The notes below the pieces were generated by a model. The model searched no databases. It was not told where the DNA came from and was given only the letters and a program-made list of their open reading frames with translations. Below, one piece after another: positions 6,788 to 11,917 of a stretch of 11,917 bases of DNA (its first letter is position 1; every line of letters begins with the position of its first letter). The translations under genes were made by a program, and so were the position numbers. This DNA is from Sulfurovum sp. (GTDB lineage Bacteria; Campylobacterota; Campylobacteria; Campylobacterales; Sulfurovaceae): the NCBI GenBank assembly GCA_020719895.1, contig DYPM01000045.1, positions 1 through 11,917 on the forward strand, in the 5' to 3' direction.

Positions 6788-7791
6788 AATTTCACCCCTT
6801 TTAATTTCCAATAGTTTCGTATCATATTTTTAGTTTCTAATGGAAGTGGTACATATCCTTGACGTATCGCCTCTTCATCACCAGTCCTAAAGGCATAATC
6901 AAAAAATCGTGCTACATTGGTTTTGTCTTCAATCAACATATCTCGTGGCATCAAAATAAAAGTTGCAGCAACAATCGGATAGGCATTTTTTCCATTAGAG
7001 TATGCGATCATCGCATAAAAATCATTCTCAATTGACCACGAAGCATATTTCATGGCTTCTTGAAAATTCTCTATTGTTGGTGAAACAAAACTCCCCTCTT
7101 TATTTTCGATGCGTGCCGCTGAGAGTCCCAATTCAATTTTATAAGAGTATTCGGTGTAGCCTATAGAGTATTTGAGCTGTGAAATGGTTGCTGAGACACC
7201 AGAGTTCCCTTTTCCTCCAATAGTCGATGCTTTCCATTCAGGTTGTTTGGATGTTTTGTATCTATCAGGAGCAACTTGAGCAAGATAGTAGGTGAAGTTA
7301 TAAGTAGTTCCTGATTTGTCTGCACGAACAATAGGAATAATTTTTTCGTGTGGAAGTTTGAGATCAGGATTGTTTGACTTGATTGTTGCATCATCCCAAT
7401 ATGCAATAGTTCCATCAAAAATTCCTGCGATAGCTTTGCCCGTAAGTTTAAGCTCATTATCTCTCACATTAGGAAGATTATACGCAAGGACAATCGCACC
7501 AGTCACAGAAGGAAACATATCCAAACCATACTTATCTCTGAGTTTTTTATCCAATGGAGTATCGCTCGCACCAAAATCAACCATACGTCTACGTGCTGAT
7601 TTGATTCCGTCTCCACTTCCTGTTGGAGTAAAATTAATCTGATTTTCGGTGAGATTATAATAATCTCTTATCCACGCTTGATAGAGTGGTGCAGGGAAAG
7701 TCGCACCTCTGCCTTTGACTTCAAAAGCAAAAAGATCAACAAAGCTGAGTCCAAAAAATAAAATAATAAATAATGTGCTTCTCTTTTTCAT
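6781..7791 (-). CDS. pstS: Phosphate-binding protein PstS
   Basis: 336 residues from the ATG at 7791. The start was chosen because it opens a proper signal peptide (MKKRSTLFIILFFGLSFVDL then FAFE); the longer open frame to 7869 adds 26 residues without such a signal. This is the periplasmic protein that captures phosphate and hands it to PstCA. Phosphate-site motifs are GRGATFPAPLY at 27-37, TGSGDGIKSA at 57-66, DFGASDTPL at 72-80, RADKSGTTYNFT, and KGNSGVSATI. No Cys follows the signal, so it is a soluble periplasmic form rather than a lipoprotein. First gene of the pst operon, with its own promoter candidate upstream. Confidence 0.96.
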   Translation of the reverse strand: MKKRSTLFIILFFGLSFVDLFAFEVKGRGATFPAPLYQAWIRDYYNLTENQINFTPTGSGDGIKSARRRMVDFGASDTPLDKKLRDKYGLDMFPSVTGAIVLAYNLPNVRDNELKLTGKAIAGIFDGTIAYWDDATIKSNNPDLKLPHEKIIPIVRADKSGTTYNFTYYLAQVAPDRYKTSKQPEWKASTIGGKGNSGVSATISQLKYSIGYTEYSYKIELGLSAARIENKEGSFVSPTIENFQEAMKYASWSIENDFYAMIAYSNGKNAYPIVAATFILMPRDMLIEDKTNVARFFDYAFRTGDEEAIRQGYVPLPLETKNMIRNYWKLKGVKLW

Positions 7792-7815
7792 GGTGCGAAT
7801 TCTATCTTTAGTTTG

Positions 7816-7843
7816 ATTATACTTTAGTGATATTTGCACCAAC
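7816..7843 (-). promoter_or_regulatory. Candidate promoter of the pst operon
   Basis: On the minus strand a perfect -10 TATAAT lies at 7821-7816. TTGGTG at 7843-7838 sits 16 bp upstream and could serve as a weak -35. The -10 ends about 25 bp before the pstS start codon. I do not see a clear PhoB-type direct repeat, so phosphate control is expected from the gene family but is not shown by the sequence. Confidence 0.5.
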
Positions 7844-7907
7844 CAAACAAAATAACTTGGAAATTCCACCTCTAATCACACTTATTCAAAAGTAGAATTT
7901 CTCACAA

Positions 7908-8018
7908 GGGAACCTCTAAAAACTCCCTTTCGTCATTGCGGGCTTGACCCACAATCTTCTATTTGAGGACGCAACAGATGCAAAATCAAGTTTGGCATGA
8001 CGATTTTTAGAGATGCCC
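7908..8018 (-). repeat. MITE-like palindromic repeat, complete copy, 111 bp, opposite orientation
   Basis: Starts GGGAACCTCTAAAAA and ends TTTTTAGAGATGCCC, so on the minus strand it reads like the element at 244-354, with small differences (CCACAATC for CCCGCAATC, a changed middle). Exactly 111 bp again. It lies between the pst promoter region and the end of the radical SAM cluster. The flanks (CACAA and ATAAT) give no clear target-site duplication. Confidence 0.8.
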
Positions 8019-8249
8019 ATAATACAAAAAAGAGGTTTTACAATAAAAAGTCAACATTTTCCGATTCTCAAATATTGCCCATACTCAAACAAGCTAAGCA
8101 AGGCATTAGCGTTCTATAAGTCGTGTAAAGAACACCATATGGGAACCTCTAAAAAGTCATTCATTCCCGCCTTTATCTCTTTTTATGGTCCAAAAACATT
8201 CATCCACAAAATCATCATCCACACAAACTTTCTCTATACATTACGCCAA
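8019..8249. other. Intergenic stretch with a decayed repeat fragment
   Basis: No gene is supported here. A 20-bp piece at 8141-8160 begins GGGAACCTCTAAAAA, the terminal repeat of the 111-bp family. A poor match to the other end (TTTTTATGGTCC) lies near 8180-8192, so this may be a shrunken or decayed copy. A short minus-strand frame reading LLSLFEYGQYLRIGKC lies around 8060-8110, but it has no start or ribosome binding site. No terminator hairpin is visible after the gene that ends at 8250. Confidence 0.45.
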
Positions 8250-9038
8250 TTAATAATCAAAAAAATACGTAATTGTCATCAAAAACAAAAACAATCCCAT
8301 TTCAAGCACCAAAAAAACAAATCTTCGTCTCTCTTTTTTATAAAATTCCTTTTTTGTAAAAAGCTGTTCTCCAGCCTCTATACGCAATGGCAATTTAAGA
8401 TTATCAGTTGTTGTGATCACAAAACGGTCATCTTTTTTGATAACTCTTCCGTAGACTGTGATTGTGTCGTGTTGTTTGAGAGTGTCGGCAATGTAGTCGT
8501 AGTGTGTGTAGTTTTTTTCACTTTTTTTTGAGTCAAATTCGTGATTTGTGATTGGCGTTTCGCTTCGTAAACTCTCTTGTTTGAGATTGAATATCACACT
8601 TTTGTTTGTTGGAGATCCTTTTATTTCTACAAACACTTTTTGGTTGTTTTGGTTTTGTATCTCAAAGCTATCTGAGATTTCACGATGAAGTATTGTAGAT
8701 ATCTCTTCCATTCCTATACCCGGTTTTTTGCGTTTTACTTGACGGTAGCCAAAAATGACAAAACGATAAAACGCCACATTAGTATATACACGTGGTGTTT
8801 TGTAGCGATTGGGTGAGATTACTTTTCCTACTATCTTGACATAAAGTCCTATGAGTGCTTGATTGAAAAATGGAGTTTTACGATACTTTTTGTACTCTTT
8901 GTGACTTTTTCTGATTTTGTGGATATTGAAAACACTCAAAAAGAACGAAAAAATAAGAGTGAAAACAACAAAAAAAGGATTATTTGGATCCCAAATAATC
9001 GCATTGAACATCAAAAAAATAAATATTGGCTCTATCAT
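8250..9038 (-). CDS. Two-helix membrane protein with GIDE-like middle domain
   Basis: 262 residues. One membrane segment lies at about 21-39 and one at about 240-260, so both ends are anchored and the 200-residue middle faces one side, probably the cytoplasm given the Lys/Arg-rich flanks (KIRKSHKEYKKYRK, KKERRR). The middle resembles the GIDE domain of membrane-bound E3 ligases and their bacterial relatives. An opening strand pair (LYVKIVGKVISP, about 65-76) precedes a segment with YTNVAFYRFVIFGY. A charged strand follows (KVFVEIKG), then HDTITVYGRVIKKDDRFVI at about 190-208. No RING or protease motif is present. Its ATG overlaps the stop of the small Asn-rich gene (ATGA), so the two are translationally coupled. 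A role in handling or exporting the product of the upstream radical SAM enzyme is possible, but only by context. Confidence 0.6.
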   Translation of the reverse strand: MIEPIFIFLMFNAIIWDPNNPFFVVFTLIFSFFLSVFNIHKIRKSHKEYKKYRKTPFFNQALIGLYVKIVGKVISPNRYKTPRVYTNVAFYRFVIFGYRQVKRKKPGIGMEEISTILHREISDSFEIQNQNNQKVFVEIKGSPTNKSVIFNLKQESLRSETPITNHEFDSKKSEKNYTHYDYIADTLKQHDTITVYGRVIKKDDRFVITTTDNLKLPLRIEAGEQLFTKKEFYKKERRRFVFLVLEMGLFLFLMTITYFFDY

Positions 9039-9391
9039 CCGTTGTTTCCATTGTTTCCGTTGTTGTTGTTATTATTATTGTTATTGCTTGACTCTCCGCC
9101 GTCGTCTGTTTCGTGAAGCATGTCGATAGAAAGCATACGACCATTTTCACCCAAATAATAGCTGTTGTCGATATGATTGATGGTGTTGCCGTCAAACTCC
9201 ACGATCGCATTGACACTTCCATCGCATCGCATTGACTCTACGATATTTTCATTATGCAAAAAGTAGAGTTCTCTGCGTCTATAGAGTACTTTTTGTACAT
9301 TTGGCTGTACAAAATCAGACACTTTTTGTATCAAACTCTCCGAACTTCCAATGCCTGATTCTCTTAAAAAAGCAACTGTTCTATTGTTCAT
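9035..9391 (-). CDS. 118-aa protein with Asn/Gly tail, candidate modified-peptide precursor
   Basis: No family recognised. The start at 9391 follows AGGGAG at good spacing, 12 bp after the radical SAM gene ends. Residues 1-30 (MNNRTVAFLRESGIGSSESL and on) could form a leader helix. Residues 31-98 look like a small mixed fold with alternating hydrophobic residues (QKVLYRRRELYFLHNENIV, VNAIVEFDGNTINHI). The end changes sharply to DDGGESS, nine Asn (103-111) and then GNNGNNG at the C-terminus. It contains a single Cys, at 56. A small protein with a repetitive Gly/Asn tail directly after a SPASM radical SAM gene is the layout of a ribosomally made, enzyme-modified peptide. The alternative is a small partner domain with a disordered linker tail. 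The final codons also supply the ribosome binding site of the next gene. Confidence 0.6.
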   Translation of the reverse strand: MNNRTVAFLRESGIGSSESLIQKVSDFVQPNVQKVLYRRRELYFLHNENIVESMRCDGSVNAIVEFDGNTINHIDNSYYLGENGRMLSIDMLHETDDGGESSNNNNNNNNNGNNGNNG

Positions 9392-9403
9392 TGTATTTAC
9401 TCC

Positions 9404-11212
9404 CTAATCATTTTGTAAAAAATAAAATTCAATATTTGCAAATGGCAAATTGATGGCTTGGATATGATAAAAGGCGTTTTTGCGATGTTTTTCGTAGTGG
9501 TACTCTCGCATCGTTTTGGTGGTCACAAATAGATTGTTGCGGACATCATCCAAAAAAAGATGTCGGTGTAGATGCAACAGTGGTGTGATATCCAAATGAC
9601 AATATCCATCAACCCACGAAGCACTCTCAAGCACGCTATTGGCGTAGAGACTCCAATCAAAAATATGCTCTTGTTTGTTTCGTTGTTCATCACCATAAAT
9701 CACACGTGTATCACGAAGTAGCATCAGATGAAGTGTGTTGTTCACCTCATCGTGACAGGAGATACCAAATATCTTTGGATCAAAACAAAGCAAGACACGA
9801 TTTGTCATCTCCAAAAACAAAATCTCCCGTTTGGTTTTACGAATCGGACTTTGCATTTGATATCGCTTGTGGTCGATTTCAAGCCAAAAAAGCGAATCGC
9901 TATAGATGGATTGCAAAATAGAATCAGAAGAGATGATCGCTTCAATGGTGTTTTTTGGGTCATACAACTCTTCGGTGACGGTAAAGTTTTTTTGTGTGTG
10001 TGGTGCGAGGCGGTGAAGTTGTGTGATTTTGTTGGCATAAAGATAGTGTCGCACTTTCGTATCTCTCTCTTGTGGTGAAAGTGGCGGATAGAGTGTGGGG
10101 TTGTCGCGATAGATTGCTTTTTGTAAAGCACAGGTGTAGCTTTTGGTGGTGTTGGTTTGGGTGCGTACAAAAGTACATCCTAAGTTGCAATAACTGAAAT
10201 ATTCGCACTCCAAACACGATTCGTCTATGCTGAGTGTGTTTTCGTTGGTGGCGATTTGTCGTGTACCGTTGGCGATAATCGTATCGATTTCATCACGATA
10301 AAGATTACCATATCGATACATATCGGAGGATTGTCCTCTGGGACATGAGTAAACCTCGCCGTCATACTGCACCAAAAAAAACTTATTGCCACAATTGACC
10401 GCACTACAACAGTACGCTGGTGTAAACTCCGCAAACCAATGTTCCCTAAATCCAGCCTCAAGCTCCGTACCCGCAAACGCCTCTTTAAGTTTTTCGTAAA
10501 CAATCACCTGTTCGTCGTCACTGAGCATTTGCGTTCCGTCGATTTTGGCACCAAACTTCTCTTCATTTTTAATCGAGTCAAATCCAAACATAATGTTAAA
10601 ACGGCTCATATCCAAACCTATTTCGTAGTGAATCGTGCGGATATCTTCGATAAAAGCATCCAAATGTTCGAGATGCTCTCGTGTCATCACGCATGATATT
10701 TTCTTGTGGTGAGGATAACATGCGAGAAGTTTGAGGTTTTCTTTTATTTTTTGAAGCGTAGAGTGACCTTGTTTATCGACACGGTATTTCTCATGCAAAA
10801 AAAGAGGCAGATCTACACTTCCGCTTACTGAGACGCGGTATTTTTTGAGAGTGTCGTAGTGTTTGTCGAAGGCGAAGAGATTGGTTTTGATGTGAATAGG
10901 ATTGGCTTTGTGACCTAATAATTCAATTGCGGTATTGTAGTCGCGGTAGTAGGTTTGAGCGATTTCAAAGAGCCTATCAAGCGTCTGCGAAGAGAGTACA
11001 GTCACCTCACCGCCGTGAAATGAGAGATTAAACGGAATATATCCATTTTGAGTGAATTGCTCTATGGCATATCGAAGTGTTTCGACTGCTTTATCAGCAT
11101 CTATTTTGGTTTCGGTTTCGTCACCTAAATAGCAATATTTGCATCCCATATTGCAAAACAGTGTAGGAACATAAAGCAGATGTACCGCTTTTTTGTAAGG
11201 AGAAGGTTGCAT
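9404..11212 (-). CDS. Radical SAM/SPASM peptide-modifying-type enzyme with long C-terminal extension
   Basis: 602 residues; ATG at 11212 preceded by AAAGGAG. The 4Fe-4S site that cleaves S-adenosylmethionine is FCNMGCKYCYLGDE (C20, C24, C27), followed by FHGGEVTVLS (GGE at 67-69). The SPASM region with auxiliary iron-sulfur clusters spans about 268-361: C268/C269, C274, C290 in YDGEVYSCPRG, then C333, C336, C342, C346 and C361 in CLECEYFSYCNLGC and its tail. This layout matches the sulfatase-maturase and peptide-modifying branch, which make radical changes to a protein substrate. No sulfatase gene is nearby. Residues about 370-602 form an unrecognised, His- and aromatic-rich extension with no Cys cluster, making the protein longer than typical members. 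Neighbours are a cNMP-binding protein 39 bp upstream and the Asn-tailed protein 12 bp downstream, the likely substrate. The radical SAM/SPASM call is firm; the reaction is unknown. Confidence 0.9.
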   Translation of the reverse strand: MQPSPYKKAVHLLYVPTLFCNMGCKYCYLGDETETKIDADKAVETLRYAIEQFTQNGYIPFNLSFHGGEVTVLSSQTLDRLFEIAQTYYRDYNTAIELLGHKANPIHIKTNLFAFDKHYDTLKKYRVSVSGSVDLPLFLHEKYRVDKQGHSTLQKIKENLKLLACYPHHKKISCVMTREHLEHLDAFIEDIRTIHYEIGLDMSRFNIMFGFDSIKNEEKFGAKIDGTQMLSDDEQVIVYEKLKEAFAGTELEAGFREHWFAEFTPAYCCSAVNCGNKFFLVQYDGEVYSCPRGQSSDMYRYGNLYRDEIDTIIANGTRQIATNENTLSIDESCLECEYFSYCNLGCTFVRTQTNTTKSYTCALQKAIYRDNPTLYPPLSPQERDTKVRHYLYANKITQLHRLAPHTQKNFTVTEELYDPKNTIEAIISSDSILQSIYSDSLFWLEIDHKRYQMQSPIRKTKREILFLEMTNRVLLCFDPKIFGISCHDEVNNTLHLMLLRDTRVIYGDEQRNKQEHIFDWSLYANSVLESASWVDGYCHLDITPLLHLHRHLFLDDVRNNLFVTTKTMREYHYEKHRKNAFYHIQAINLPFANIEFYFLQND

Positions 11213-11251
11213 TGAGACTCCTTTTGAAAATATTAAACTATCCGAACAGTT

Positions 11252-11614
11252 CTACTCTCGAATAAGCAAATTCACATTTCGTAATCGTGTCACCAAAATC
11301 TGCAACACATACTGGGCAAAAAGTGGCTCTTTTTCTATCATTTTGTTGAACTCTTTTTGATTCATCTCTACTAATCGACAATTGGTTTTGGCAGTAGCAG
11401 TAGCACTACGTCTGCGATTGTCTATCATCGCCATCTCGCCAAACATATTTCCAGAATGAAGTGTCTCAACTACTTTTTTGCCGATGTTAATCTCGACTGA
11501 TCCTTCGATGATGATATACATCTTCTCCCCTTCACTTCCTTCTCTGAAGATTACTGTTCCCTCTTCGTAATGTTGTGATTTCTCTTTGTTGTTAAAAATA
11601 TCATCTAATGCCAT
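11252..11614 (-). CDS. Stand-alone cyclic-nucleotide-binding domain protein
   Basis: 120 residues, essentially one cNMP-binding fold of the Crp/Fnr type with no helix-turn-helix, kinase or channel domain attached. The phosphate-binding cassette is clear: FGEMAMIDNRRRSATATA (58-75), with G59, E60 and the phosphate-contacting R69. An earlier strand turn is GTVIFREGSEGEKMYIIIEG. The last helix (LFAQYVLQILVTRLRNVNLLI) could make a dimer interface. Start at 11614 behind a strong AGGAGG. It heads the four-gene cluster with the radical SAM enzyme 39 bp downstream, so it may sense a nucleotide and act on a cluster protein by contact. That role is inference; the domain call is firm. Confidence 0.88.
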   Translation of the reverse strand: MALDDIFNNKEKSQHYEEGTVIFREGSEGEKMYIIIEGSVEINIGKKVVETLHSGNMFGEMAMIDNRRRSATATAKTNCRLVEMNQKEFNKMIEKEPLFAQYVLQILVTRLRNVNLLIRE

Positions 11615-11656
11615 ATTATCCTCCTATTTTTTAAGATGTGTCATTCTACTTTAACT

Positions 11657-11674
11657 CCTCTTTAATTAAAGAGG
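11657..11674. promoter_or_regulatory. Perfect 18-bp palindrome upstream of the radical SAM cluster
   Basis: CCTCTTTAATTAAAGAGG is an uninterrupted self-complementary site 43 bp upstream of the first gene of the cluster. On the minus strand a -10-like TATAGC lies just upstream of it and a -10-like TAGAAT (11648-11643) just downstream. It could therefore be an operator or a 5' leader stem. A dimeric regulator would suit this symmetry, but no candidate regulator is encoded beside it. Confidence 0.45.
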
Positions 11675-11769
11675 TGGTTTTGCTATACTTTTGGCTTTGT
11701 ATTATTTTGAATTTTTTGAATATTAAAATTCCCCTTTTGAGTGGTACCAAAGGACGGTGGATTTAGCAC
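11675..11769. other. AT-rich intergenic lead-in, no gene seen
   Basis: AT-rich until about 11735 and then abruptly richer in G+C (GTGGTACCAAAGGACGGTGG). I see no open reading frame with a ribosome binding site on either strand. The shift in base use marks the start of the repeat block that follows. Confidence 0.4.
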
Positions 11770-11824
11770 GAAGACAACTCAGCGTTAGCGTAGCTTGAAT
11801 GGCTTCGCCATGAAAGCGTCCTAT
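11770..11824 (+). repeat. 55-bp direct repeat, first copy (93-bp period)
   Basis: Identical to 11863-11917 over all 55 bases. It contains a compact hairpin, ATGGC-TTC-GCCAT, flanked by GCTT and AAGC that can pair across small internal mismatches. Outer GAC and GTC are also complementary. The 38-bp spacer before the second copy holds another short palindrome (GCGAC-CA-GTCGC). Richer in G+C than the surrounding genome. Confidence 0.8.
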
Positions 11825-11862
11825 CAAAACAACAAAGCGACCAGTCGCGTGAGCCGTCTGCT

Positions 11863-11917
11863 GAAGACAACTCAGCGTTAGCGTAGCTTGAATGGCTTCG
11901 CCATGAAAGCGTCCTAT
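11863..11917 (+). repeat. 55-bp direct repeat, second copy, cut by the window edge
   Basis: Exact copy of 11770-11824. The window ends on its last matching base, so the true repeat unit and copy number are unknown; a tandem array of 93-bp units may continue beyond. Confidence 0.8.

Noticed and set aside
8013..8531. 172-residue plus-strand frame
   Set aside because: It starts inside a 111-bp repeat and then runs antisense to the GIDE-like gene; low-complexity composition and no ribosome binding site.
9404..11212. Anaerobic sulfatase maturase
   Set aside because: The SPASM layout is similar, but no sulfatase gene is nearby and the long C-terminal extension and small-protein neighbour point to another substrate.
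11811..11882. 23-codon frame MKASYQNNK... within the 93-bp unit as a small gene
   Set aside because: No ribosome binding site precedes the ATG, which lies in the arm of a hairpin; more likely a chance frame in a structured repeat.
11770..11917. CRISPR array
   Set aside because: Repeats are 55 bp, longer than CRISPR repeats; only two copies and one spacer are visible and no cas gene is present.

Overview
The window reads as AT-rich chromosomal DNA of a free-living Campylobacterota-type bacterium (Sulfurimonas/Sulfuricurvum-like). This is inferred from base composition, the style of the proteins and the compact overlapping genes; no rRNA or marker gene fixes the taxon. Almost everything lies on the minus strand, so it reads from right to left. 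The one clear exception is the DUF234-type gene at 2491-3378.

Left end (1-2426): the start of a minus-strand gene at the edge (MKKI..., possibly glnK/P-II), then about 320 bp of short palindromic, MITE-like repeats, then a broken ammonium-transporter gene. The amt remnant has three lesions: an ATA where its ATG should be, an internal TAG, and loss of its 3' two-thirds at the edge of a repeat. Upstream of it are two overlapping regulators that look like a reduced NtrB/NtrC pair: a PAS protein with a worn-down kinase-like C-terminus, and a Fis-type HTH protein with a shortened AAA+ domain. Together this looks like a nitrogen-uptake locus in decay.

Middle (2491-7791): a stand-alone DUF234/nuclease-like protein, a PIN-domain toxin-antitoxin pair, and a complete high-affinity phosphate ABC transporter, pstS-pstC-pstA-pstB. 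The pst genes overlap or nearly touch. No phoU follows pstB; the toxin-antitoxin pair does.

Right part (8250-11614): the most interesting region. Four co-directional, tightly packed genes encode a lone cyclic-nucleotide-binding domain, a 602-aa radical SAM/SPASM protein with an unexplained C-terminal half, a 118-aa protein ending in nine Asn followed by GNNGNNG, and a two-helix membrane protein with a GIDE-like middle domain. The layout (peptide-modifying type of radical SAM enzyme, small low-complexity-tailed protein, membrane protein) suggests a RiPP-like modification system. I do not recognise it as a described one.

Right edge (11615-11917): a likely control region with a perfect 18-bp palindrome, then a hairpin-rich 55-bp sequence repeated exactly with a 93-bp period and running off the window.
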